The notes under the pieces were generated by a model, which was not told where the DNA came from, did no database searches, and saw nothing but the letters and a program-made list of their open reading frames with translations. The translations under genes were made by a program, and so were the position numbers. A DNA stretch of 39,712 nucleotides from an uncultured Anaerolineales bacterium (GTDB taxonomy: Bacteria; Chloroflexota; Anaerolineae; Anaerolineales; Villigracilaceae), in contig CALGPL010000056.1 in assembly GCA_937960595.1 (NCBI GenBank), positions 1 to 39,712 on the forward strand, in the 5' to 3' direction. The stretch's first letter is position 1. Each line of letters opens with the position of its first letter. Positions 23,516-31,583 of the stretch are shown here, piece after piece.

Positions 23516-26500
23516 ATGGCAAAATATTTGATGGGACTAGATGTGGGCGGCGGCGGAGGGCGTTGCCTCATCGTCAACGCCGATACCGGCGAGACGTGTG
23601 GCGTCTTCCGCCCCTGGGCGACGACGCCAGACCCCGAGGTTGGCGGCTTTGCCTACCGAATGGACCCCGACGCGCTGTGGGCTGTCCTGTGCGAGACGAC
23701 TCGTGAAGTCCTGCAACAGGCCGGCGTCCAGCCATCCCAGGTGGTTGGAATTGCTACCGCCAGCATGCGCCATTCGACGGTCGTTCTCGACCGGAACGGA
23801 GGTGTCCTGTTGATGGCGCCCAACCGCGACGCCCGCGCTTCTGCCCAGGGCATGCAGTTGGCCGCCGAGCGCGGCGAGGAAATTTACCGCCTCAACGGTC
23901 ACTTCCCCACCCCGATCTTCCTGGGTGCCCGCCTGCTGTGGCTCAAGGAAAATGAACCGGAGGCTTTTCGCGCAACGGCATGGGCGATGAGCCTGAGCGA
24001 CTGGGCCGGCTACCGCATGACCGGCGAGGCGGTCAGCGAATACGCCCAAGCAGGCGAGAGCCTGCTGCTCGATCTGAAGACGCGCAAGTGGTCGGCTCCC
24101 CTGCTGAAGTCGCTCGGCTTGCCCGAGAAGATCTTGCCCCCGCTGAAGGCCGCCGGCTCGAGACTCGGCAAACTGACCAAACAAGCCGCCGCCGACCTGG
24201 GACTGCCGCCCGGCCTACCGGTGGCAGTCGGCGGGCCGGATACGCAATGCGGCCTGCTTGGCGCGGGCGTCCTCGCCGGCGGCGCAGTCGGCGTCATTAC
24301 CGGCACCACCACCCCCATCCAACTGGTGACCGCCCAGCCGATTTTCGTCCCTGAGATGAACTTGTGGACCGGCCTGCACGTCATCCCCGGCCTGTACGTG
24401 CTGGAGAGCAACGCCGGGCAGATGGGCGCCACGCTGGAATGGCTGGCGCGGCTGGTCTTTCCCGACGCCCCCAACCCGGTCGCCCGGCTGGTCGCCGAGG
24501 CGGAGGCCTCGCAACCCGGAGCGCACGGCATGGTCTCGACCATCGGGGCGGCCATCTTCAACGCCGCCGCCATGAGCCTGCCGGTAGATACCCTGACCTT
24601 CTCCACCGTGGCTGCCCGCCCGGCGGCCGAATCCCGCGCCGACCTGGCGCGTGCCGTCCTGGAAGGCATGGCCTACGCGGTGCGTGCCAATCTCGAACAG
24701 ATTCTCGCCGCCAGCAGCGTGCAGGTCGAACGGGTACACGTGACCGGCGGCATCAGCCGCAGCGCCCTCTGGACGCGCCTGCTGAGCGACGTGCTTGGCC
24801 TGCCGGTGCAGGTCAGCAACTCGGTCGAGGCGACTGCCCTGGGCGCGGCCATCTGTGCAGGCGTGGGCGCCGGCTTGTTCCGCGACCTGGTCTCTGGGGC
24901 GAGGAAGTTGGAACGCAACGCCCGGCAGCACCAGCCAGGGCCCGATTCGTCCGCCTATCAGCGCTTCTATGCCGACTGGCTGGAACTGACCAAAGCCCGC
25001 CGACCAGCGGACACCGCCGCCGCCGGTCAAATGATCGAGGCCATGCTGGAAACCCTGCCAAGCGGCGAGCAATCGGGAAATGTTCCGCCCGTGTCCTTCC
25101 GGCCCCGCATCTACATCAGCGCCGAAGTGGATGAAACTGCCCTGCAGCGCCTGCGTCAAATCGGCGAGGTGACCTACAAGCCCTACCGCACCGAAGGCAT
25201 CCTGCTCACCGGCGATGACCTGGTGCAGACCCTGAAAGGCTATCAGGTCTTCGTCACCGAGGTGGACATCGTGGACGCCGCGGCGCTGCTCGACCTGCCC
25301 GACCTGCGCCTGATTGTGGTCTGCCGCGGCAATCCGGTCAACATTGACCTGGAAGCCTGCACCCTGGCTAGGGTGCCGGTCGTCAACACCCCCGCCCGCA
25401 ACGCTGACGCGGTGGCCGATTTGACAATCGCCTTCCTGCTCATGCTGGCGCGTAAACTACAGCCGGCCTCGGCCTTCCTGCGTCAGCCCGGCGGGGAGGC
25501 TGGCGACCTGGGACGCATGGGCCAGGCGCACGAGGAATTCCTCGGCCTGGAACTCTGGCGCAAGACGATCGGTCTGGTCGGCGGCGGGGCGATTGGGCGC
25601 AAGGTCGCCGCCCGCCTGCTGCCCTTCGGGGCGCGGCTGCTCCTCTATGACCCCTTCCTGAGCGAAGACCAGGCAGCGCGCTTGGGCGCCGAAAAGGTCA
25701 GCCTGGAACGCCTGCTGGCCGAGAGCGACTTCATCAGCCTGCACGCCCCGGTCACCGAGGAGACGCGCGGGATGATGAACGCGGCGGCCTTCGCCCGCAT
25801 GAAGCCCGGCGCCTTTCTGGTCAACACCGCCCGCGCCGCCCTGGTGGACGAAGCCGCCTTGCTCGAGGCGCTCCGCTCTGGAAAACTGGGCGGTTATGCT
25901 GCGGATGTCTTCGCGGTCGAACCGCCTGCCGCCGATGACCCGCTGCTGGCCTTCCCGAACGTGATCGCCACGCCGCATATCGGCGGCAACACCCTCCAGG
26001 TCGCCGCCCATCAGGGCGAAATCATCCTGGATGAATTGTCCTGCCTGCTGGCCGGGCGCCGACCGCGATACCTGCTCAACCCGTCTGCGATGGACGCCTT
26101 CCGCTGGAGCGGCCCGCGTCAGCAGGACGAAACCGGACTACGCCGGCGCCGCGCCGCTCCCGGCCCGGGCGTCACCGACCTGGAAGTCGCCGCTCAGCAG
26201 GAAAAGGCCGCTCCCCCTCCGACCGCCTCTCAACCGACTCCTGCTCTCTCTGAAGAGGTGCAAAACATGGACACGAACGACACCCGCCAGAAAATGATTG
26301 CCATCCTCAAGGAATTCACCGCCCGCGTCGCCGCCGACCCCGAGATGGCTGAGTTTGCCAAAGGCAAAAATGTCGTCTTTTCCTTCACGGTCAAAGATCT
26401 CGACCAATCTTTCTACCTGGCCTTCGTCAACGGGCAGGTGGCCGCCGGGCTGGATGCGCCGCCGCGCGAGCCGGACGTGAAACTGAAGATGGCCGCCGAC

Positions 26501-27418
26501 ATCCTGGATGGCATGTTCACCGGACGCGTCAATGCCACCAAAGCCGCCACCAGCGGCAAACTGTCCTTCAGCGGCGATACCGGCAAGGCAATGGCCTTCA
26601 TTCGCATCCAGGGACAGATGTCGCGGCTCTATAGCGAGGCGCGTCAGAGGATGGGCGACCCGGGTGACCTGACCCGCCTGAACGCCGCCCCTGTCTCAAC
26701 ACCGGCTCCCGTCCCTGCCATGCCTCCTCCGTCCGAACGCAAGGAGACACCTGGGTACGCTGCTCCTCTCATCCACAAGGTCGGCGACGTACGCGACGAA
26801 ATTCTGATGGTCACCAACGAACTCTACGCCAGGGGAATGATCACCTCCACCGGCGGCAACGTCAGCGCCCGCTGCGACGACAATCCGAACGAAATCTGGA
26901 TCACCCCCAGCGCCATCTTCAAGGGCGATCTGCGCCCCGACATGATGGTGCGGATTGACCTGGACGGACGCATCGTGCGCGAGACAGCCTACAGCGCCTC
27001 CAGCGAGCGCCGCGTCCACTGCGCCATTTACCGGACCATGCCCGAGGTGCAGGCCGTCATCCACAGCCACGCTCCGTATGCCACCCTGATGGCCCTGACC
27101 GGCCTGAAATTTCGCCCCATCTCGACCGAGGCGGCTTTCTTTGGGGAGATTCCGGTCGTGCCGTTCATCATGCCGGGCACCGACGAACTGGGTGAGGCGG
27201 TGGCCGCCGCCATGCAGCAGCACGGGATTGCCGTCCTGATGCAGAATCACGGCCTGGTGGTGGCCGGTTCCAGTCTGCGCCGGGCGGCAGACATGACGGA
27301 AATCATCGAGGTCACCGCCCACAAACTGATCACCTGCCGTCTGCTGGGCGTCGAGCCGCCTCTGCTCCCCGAGGAAGCGGTCAAGACCCTCAAGGAAATC
27401 GGCGCCAGTATCGCCTGA
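23516..27418 (+). CDS. Four-module fusion: FGGY kinase / 2-hydroxyacid dehydrogenase / SCP2 / class II aldolase
   Basis: One uninterrupted 1300-residue frame. (1) Residues 1-500: FGGY sugar kinase, most like LsrK/xylulokinase (LMGLDVGGGGGR, catalytic D242 in GGPDTQCG, EMNLWTGLHVIPG). (2) About 527-865: D-isomer 2-hydroxyacid dehydrogenase, NAD motif GGGAIG at 689-694, catalytic R773, E802 and H821. (3) About 918-1045: SCP2 lipid-binding fold after an Ala/Pro linker. (4) About 1080-1300: class II aldolase with zinc ligands E1164, H1183, H1185, H1245, spaced as in FucA (E73, H92, H94, H155). All active sites look intact, so it should phosphorylate, oxidise/reduce and cleave related sugars or sugar acids. 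Substrates are unknown. The start abuts the ALDH stop. Confidence 0.92.
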   Translation: MAKYLMGLDVGGGGGRCLIVNADTGETCGVFRPWATTPDPEVGGFAYRMDPDALWAVLCETTREVLQQAGVQPSQVVGIATASMRHSTVVLDRNGGVLLMAPNRDARASAQGMQLAAERGEEIYRLNGHFPTPIFLGARLLWLKENEPEAFRATAWAMSLSDWAGYRMTGEAVSEYAQAGESLLLDLKTRKWSAPLLKSLGLPEKILPPLKAAGSRLGKLTKQAAADLGLPPGLPVAVGGPDTQCGLLGAGVLAGGAVGVITGTTTPIQLVTAQPIFVPEMNLWTGLHVIPGLYVLESNAGQMGATLEWLARLVFPDAPNPVARLVAEAEASQPGAHGMVSTIGAAIFNAAAMSLPVDTLTFSTVAARPAAESRADLARAVLEGMAYAVRANLEQILAASSVQVERVHVTGGISRSALWTRLLSDVLGLPVQVSNSVEATALGAAICAGVGAGLFRDLVSGARKLERNARQHQPGPDSSAYQRFYADWLELTKARRPADTAAAGQMIEAMLETLPSGEQSGNVPPVSFRPRIYISAEVDETALQRLRQIGEVTYKPYRTEGILLTGDDLVQTLKGYQVFVTEVDIVDAAALLDLPDLRLIVVCRGNPVNIDLEACTLARVPVVNTPARNADAVADLTIAFLLMLARKLQPASAFLRQPGGEAGDLGRMGQAHEEFLGLELWRKTIGLVGGGAIGRKVAARLLPFGARLLLYDPFLSEDQAARLGAEKVSLERLLAESDFISLHAPVTEETRGMMNAAAFARMKPGAFLVNTARAALVDEAALLEALRSGKLGGYAADVFAVEPPAADDPLLAFPNVIATPHIGGNTLQVAAHQGEIILDELSCLLAGRRPRYLLNPSAMDAFRWSGPRQQDETGLRRRRAAPGPGVTDLEVAAQQEKAAPPPTASQPTPALSEEVQNMDTNDTRQKMIAILKEFTARVAADPEMAEFAKGKNVVFSFTVKDLDQSFYLAFVNGQVAAGLDAPPREPDVKLKMAADILDGMFTGRVNATKAATSGKLSFSGDTGKAMAFIRIQGQMSRLYSEARQRMGDPGDLTRLNAAPVSTPAPVPAMPPPSERKETPGYAAPLIHKVGDVRDEILMVTNELYARGMITSTGGNVSARCDDNPNEIWITPSAIFKGDLRPDMMVRIDLDGRIVRETAYSASSERRVHCAIYRTMPEVQAVIHSHAPYATLMALTGLKFRPISTEAAFFGEIPVVPFIMPGTDELGEAVAAAMQQHGIAVLMQNHGLVVAGSSLRRAADMTEIIEVTAHKLITCRLLGVEPPLLPEEAVKTLKEIGASIA
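26253..26269 (+). promoter_or_regulatory. Possible internal ribosome site and start within the fusion gene
   Basis: AAGAGGTG (26253-26260) lies six bases before an in-frame ATG (26267, Met918), exactly where the linker ends and SCP2 begins. It could give a separate SCP2-aldolase product, or be a relic of a once separate gene. Inference from sequence only. Confidence 0.4.
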
Positions 27419-27439
27419 GAGTGCAACGTTGAGAGCCGA

Positions 27440-28477
27440 ATGAGACTCGCCACCTGGATAGACTCCCCTCTTCTTTGGTTCTTCCTGGGGGTTCTGGCAA
27501 CGGTCTTGGTCGGTGTGGGGCTGACCCTGCACCTGACCCATGCGTTCCAACGAAGGAAGGGGCGAACCGACTACTCGCCCATCCTCCATATTCACACGCC
27601 AGCCGAAGCCGAGGCTGTACGCGCCCGGCTGATTTCTTTCCTGTTCGACTCGCCCTTCCTCCCTGACATATTTCCCGAAATCACACCGGACGGCCTGAAA
27701 ATCCAACTCAAGAACGGATTCGATTCGCTGGCTACGGTCTATCCCCCTGCCAAGCCAAACAAGGCGCTGGTCATCTACCATACCGGCCACGAAGGCTATA
27801 CCGGCCGCGACCTGGCCGCCATCCGCACGTTCCTGCGCGCCGGTTATCTTGTCTGGCGGCTGGATATGCCTCTCCTGGGGGCCAACCGTAGCGAGGTCGG
27901 CGTGACCCTGGCAGAGGCCGGCAAAGTGTTCATTCGCCAGCATCGCCAGTTTGCCTATCTCGACGAACTGACGCCAGGCTCGCCGCTGCGTTACTTTATT
28001 GAGCCGGTCGTGGCGCTGGTCAATCAGGCGCAGTTGCAGGGCTATCGCGACATTTTTGCTGTCGGCCTCTCCGGCGGCGGCTGGACGGTCCAAGTGGCGG
28101 CAGCCGTGGACGTCCGCATTCGTGCCAGTTACCCGGTGGCCGCAGGGGTGCCGCTTGGTCTGCGTTTCGATCGCGAGCGCAGGAACTGGGGCGATTGGGA
28201 GGAGAATCTGCCGGCGTTACAGCGAATCGCCGGATTCGAAGACCTGTCCATTCTTGGCGCAGCAGGCAGATCACAGATTCAGGTATTGAACGAGTTCGAT
28301 CTGTGCTGTTACAACGAGCCGCGTTACCGCATCTACGCGCCCGCCATCTGTCAGGTGGTCGAGTCACTGGGCGGACATTTCGCGGTCCACTGGTCACGCG
28401 GCGAGTTCCTGCACCGCGCCAACCCGGCCGCCCTGGAGGTCATCCTGGCCGACATGTCTTGCCGGAGAACGCCATGA
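27440..28477 (+). CDS. Membrane-anchored alpha/beta hydrolase
   Basis: A 345-residue protein. An N-terminal membrane segment (about 12-32: LLWFFLGVLATVLVGVGLTL), then an alpha/beta hydrolase fold with nucleophile S211 in AVGLSGGGW and a likely catalytic histidine in GGHFAVHWSRGEF. VIYHTGHEGYTGRD fits an oxyanion strand region. Membrane topology (one anchor, outside or inside) is not certain. In this operon an esterase that opens sugar esters or acyl-glucuronides is plausible, but unproven. It overlaps the transporter gene by four bases (ATGA), indicating coupling. Confidence 0.7.
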   Translation: MRLATWIDSPLLWFFLGVLATVLVGVGLTLHLTHAFQRRKGRTDYSPILHIHTPAEAEAVRARLISFLFDSPFLPDIFPEITPDGLKIQLKNGFDSLATVYPPAKPNKALVIYHTGHEGYTGRDLAAIRTFLRAGYLVWRLDMPLLGANRSEVGVTLAEAGKVFIRQHRQFAYLDELTPGSPLRYFIEPVVALVNQAQLQGYRDIFAVGLSGGGWTVQVAAAVDVRIRASYPVAAGVPLGLRFDRERRNWGDWEENLPALQRIAGFEDLSILGAAGRSQIQVLNEFDLCCYNEPRYRIYAPAICQVVESLGGHFAVHWSRGEFLHRANPAALEVILADMSCRRTP

Positions 28478-29364
28478 CCAACATCCCTCTCGTTCTCCTG
28501 CTCGGCATCCTCTCGACCCTCCAGACCCACCTGGCCAAGGCGCTCGAACGCCAGGGCATCGAGGTCTTCGACCAAATCAAAGCCAGGCTGCAAAAGAGCA
28601 GTCAGCCGGTCGAGGCAGGTCTGAAGAAGCCGATTATCTATACGATTGGCATCGTGCTCAACAACACGCTCTTCATCTGGCCCATCCTGGCGCAGCCCTA
28701 TGGCCCGCCGGCGCTGTTCAGCAGCATGTTCGGGGTCGGACTGGTCTTCCTGATGACCTATGCCGCAGTGGTGCTGAAGGAACCCATCCACCGCCGCGAG
28801 GTGGCGGGAGCGGCGGCCATCCTGCTGGGCACGCTGGGAATCGGCTACGACAACCTCATCCGCGCCGAGACGCTCGACCGCTTCACCATGAACCTGACGA
28901 CTTTTTTCTTGGCCCTGGGCATCTGGCTGGCATTCGGCTTGACCTTCGTTTTCGCCGGCAATCGTTCGCGTAACCTGCGTCTGATGGCGGTGGCTTTCGG
29001 GATCCTGGCCGGAAGCCTGGGCAGTCTCGATCCCTTTCTCAAAGGCATCGGACAGAATTACGGCGGGGCCTCCGGCCTCCTGCCGTCCAGCGTCATTGGA
29101 GGCGTCATCTTTGGCGCTTCGTTTGTGATCGGTTTTTTGGCTTTCGTGTTGACCCAGATTGCCTTTGTCAAAAAAGTACGCGTCAGCCTGCTCGTGCCGG
29201 CCTACAACGCCGCCTTTATCAGCCTGCCGGTGTTCTGGCAACGGATTCTTCTGCCAGATTACCGCTTGACCTGGCTGATCCTGCTCAGCCTGGCGCTCAT
29301 CCTGTACGGCGTGGCCGCCATCGGTGCGGTGGGCAGACGAAACCGCGAAAAAAATGTCGTATAG
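28474..29364 (+). CDS. DMT/EamA-like multi-pass transporter
   Basis: A 296-residue hydrophobic protein with about nine to ten membrane segments, resembling drug/metabolite transporter or NIPA-type proteins (VVLKEPIHRREVAGAAAILLGTLGIGYDN is the typical DMT end-of-repeat pattern). It is the only transporter-like gene in the hexuronate run, so it may import or export a substrate. ATG at 28474 is chosen because it overlaps the hydrolase stop and begins MTNIPLVLLLGIL. Specificity cannot be read. Confidence 0.7.
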   Translation: MTNIPLVLLLGILSTLQTHLAKALERQGIEVFDQIKARLQKSSQPVEAGLKKPIIYTIGIVLNNTLFIWPILAQPYGPPALFSSMFGVGLVFLMTYAAVVLKEPIHRREVAGAAAILLGTLGIGYDNLIRAETLDRFTMNLTTFFLALGIWLAFGLTFVFAGNRSRNLRLMAVAFGILAGSLGSLDPFLKGIGQNYGGASGLLPSSVIGGVIFGASFVIGFLAFVLTQIAFVKKVRVSLLVPAYNAAFISLPVFWQRILLPDYRLTWLILLSLALILYGVAAIGAVGRRNREKNVV

Positions 29365-29390
29365 TTGCATTTATAAGAAAGGAGATTGCC

Positions 29391-31541
29391 ATGCTCTACC
29401 CGTATCCGACCCCTTCCCGCAACCTCCTCGACCTCTCCGGCCTGTGGGACTTCCAGCCCGACCCGGACGAGACCGGCGAAGGGCGCGGCTTCATGAACGC
29501 CCTGCCGCAGCCGCGTCCCCTGGCCGTGCCCGGCTCGTGGAACGAACAATACGCCGACTTGTTCGACTACTTCAAGGCCGGCTGGTACCTGCGGCGGGTT
29601 GTCCTCCCTGCCGCCTGGAAAGGTCAGCGCATCTTCCTGCGGGTCGGCTCGGCCAACTATCGAGCCGTCGTCTGGGTCAACGGCCAAAAGGTCGGCGAAC
29701 ACGAGGGCGGACATCTGCCCTTCGCCTTCGAAATCACCTCCCTGGCGCGCTTCGGCGAGGAGAACACCTTTGCCATCCTGGTCGAGAATCATCTGCGCCC
29801 CGACCGCGTTCCCTCGGGTGGGATGAATGCGGTAGATATCGAGATTACTCAGGGCTATCCCGACACCAGTTTCGACTTCTACCCCTATGCCGGCCTGCAC
29901 CGTCCGGTCGTCCTTTATACCGTCCCGAAGGATTTTATCGAGGATGTGACCGTTGTCACACGGCGGGACGGCGACTCCGTCCGGGTGAAGGTGACCGTGC
30001 AGGTGAACGGCAAACCGGCGCGGGGGCGGGTCGTCCTGGCGGGCGGCGGGAGCCGCAACGAGGCCGGGCTGCAATTCCGCGACGGGGTCGGGACGGTCGA
30101 ATGGAACCTTGCCTCCGCCCGCCTGTGGTCTCCCGACGATCCGTTCCTCTACGATCTGACCGTCTCGGCGGGCGAGGATGTCTACACCCTGCCGGTCGGC
30201 CTGCGGACGGTCGAGGTGCGCGGCAAGGAATTCCTGCTGAACGGCAAGCCGGTCCAATTCAAGGGCTTCGGCCGCCACGAGGATTTCTACGCCAGCGGGC
30301 GCGGCCTCAACCTGCCCCTGCTGGTCAAGGATTACGACCTGCTGCGCTGGGTGGGCGCCAACTCGTACCGCACCTCGCACTACCCCTACTCCGAAGAAGA
30401 AATGATGATGGCCGACCGGCGGGGCTTGCTCATCATTGATGAGATTCCGGCCGTCAGCCTGCTGTTCGAAGACGAGGCCAACGTGGCCCAGCGCAAGGCC
30501 ATCTGCCTGCGCATGATCGAGGAACTGATCGCCCGCGACAAAAACCACGCCGCGGTGGTGATGTGGTCGGTCGGCAATGAGCCGTTGACGCCCAACCTGA
30601 TCGGCCGCTTGACAGGCCAGGACACCAGTCCCCTGCCGCAGTATTCGCTAGACTTTTTCCGCGATCTGATGAGCCGTGCGCGTGCGCTTGACCCCACCCG
30701 CCCCGTGACGCTGGTCGGGCGGATGGGCGCGCCGCTCGAATGGCAGACGTTTGCCGATGTCATCTGCGTCAACCGCTACTGGGGCTGGCACGAGCAGGGC
30801 GGGCGTCTGGAGCGCGCTCTAGCCATCCTCGACCAGGAACTCGACCTGCTCTATGAAACCTTCAACAAGCCGATTCTCCTGAGCGAGTTCGGCGCCGATG
30901 CGCCCGCCGGCCTGCACAGCCAGCCTGCTCTGATGTGGTCGGAAGAATACCAGGCTGAGTTGATTCGCGGCTACTTGGAGGTCGCCGGTCGCAAAGATTT
31001 CGTCATTGGCGCGCACGTCTGGAACTTCGCCGATTTCCAGTCGGTGCAGTCCACGCGGCGGGTGGGCGGCATCAATCAGAAAGGCGTTTTCAGCCGCGAC
31101 CGGAAGCCTAAATTGGCGGCGCATGTCTTGCGCCAACTGTGGCGCGGCGAAGGAACTGCAACAACGCAGGGTGCCCCGTCCCTCGCTGCCGAACAGGCCG
31201 CGTTGGCTGCACCGCGGCCCCCCGCGCCGGACGCAGCGCCCGCCAGTGAACTGCGCGCCTTGCTGGAGGGCGTCGCCCGCCGCCTGGACGGGACAAGACC
31301 CGGCCTGACGACTACCCTCAAGTTCGACTTCAGCCCAGAGGGCATCTACCGCTTTGTGATTGTGGACGGGCGGGTGACCCTGGCCGAGGGCGACGGCGAA
31401 GCGGTCGCCTGGGTGACGATGCAAGCCGAGACCGCCCTGAAAATCTTCAGCGGCAAACTCAACCCGATGGCCGCCGTCATCGCCGGACGCATCAAGGTCG
31501 GCGGCGACCTGAAAGCCCTCTCCATCCTCAAAGACTTCTGA
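29391..31541 (+). CDS. uidA: Beta-glucuronidase (GH2) with C-terminal SCP2 domain
   Basis: A 716-residue enzyme. Residues 1-590 follow E. coli GUS closely from memory: LSGLWDFQPD, AVPGSWNEQYADL, FGRHEDFYASG, IGANSYRTSHYPY-like VGANSYRTSHYPY, acid/base E397 in SVGNEP, NRYWGWHEQGGRL, nucleophile E499 in LLSEFGAD. The glucuronate-carboxylate NxK motif is kept as N562-Q563-K564 (GGINQKG). After an Ala/Pro linker (590-615), residues 616-716 form an SCP2 domain (YRFVIVDGRVTLAEGDG, AETALKIFSGKLNPMAAVIAGRIKVGGD), absent from known GUS. No signal peptide. It frees glucuronate from glucuronides. AAGGAGAT precedes the ATG. Confidence 0.92.
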   Translation: MLYPYPTPSRNLLDLSGLWDFQPDPDETGEGRGFMNALPQPRPLAVPGSWNEQYADLFDYFKAGWYLRRVVLPAAWKGQRIFLRVGSANYRAVVWVNGQKVGEHEGGHLPFAFEITSLARFGEENTFAILVENHLRPDRVPSGGMNAVDIEITQGYPDTSFDFYPYAGLHRPVVLYTVPKDFIEDVTVVTRRDGDSVRVKVTVQVNGKPARGRVVLAGGGSRNEAGLQFRDGVGTVEWNLASARLWSPDDPFLYDLTVSAGEDVYTLPVGLRTVEVRGKEFLLNGKPVQFKGFGRHEDFYASGRGLNLPLLVKDYDLLRWVGANSYRTSHYPYSEEEMMMADRRGLLIIDEIPAVSLLFEDEANVAQRKAICLRMIEELIARDKNHAAVVMWSVGNEPLTPNLIGRLTGQDTSPLPQYSLDFFRDLMSRARALDPTRPVTLVGRMGAPLEWQTFADVICVNRYWGWHEQGGRLERALAILDQELDLLYETFNKPILLSEFGADAPAGLHSQPALMWSEEYQAELIRGYLEVAGRKDFVIGAHVWNFADFQSVQSTRRVGGINQKGVFSRDRKPKLAAHVLRQLWRGEGTATTQGAPSLAAEQAALAAPRPPAPDAAPASELRALLEGVARRLDGTRPGLTTTLKFDFSPEGIYRFVIVDGRVTLAEGDGEAVAWVTMQAETALKIFSGKLNPMAAVIAGRIKVGGDLKALSILKDF

Positions 31542-31551
31542 CCTCTCTGCC

Positions 31552-31583
31552 CGACTCCTCGACCATCCGACTATCCGACTCCC
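31552..31583 (+). repeat. Four tandem 8-base units abutting the uxaC start codon
   Basis: CGACTCCT, CGACCATC, CGACTATC and CGACTCCC run head to tail up to the ATG at 31584. The stretch is pyrimidine-rich with no ribosome site, so uxaC translation probably depends on coupling or an unstructured leader. Confidence 0.5.

Noticed and set aside
23516-25000. Calling the fused kinase an autoinducer-2 kinase
   Set aside because: Resemblance to LsrK is real, but no lsr transporter or processing genes are present and the context is hexuronate metabolism; substrate left open.
26696-28093. A 465-codon minus-strand frame over the aldolase module and hydrolase
   Set aside because: Shadow of well-supported plus-strand coding sequence; composition and lack of motifs or ribosome site argue against a gene.
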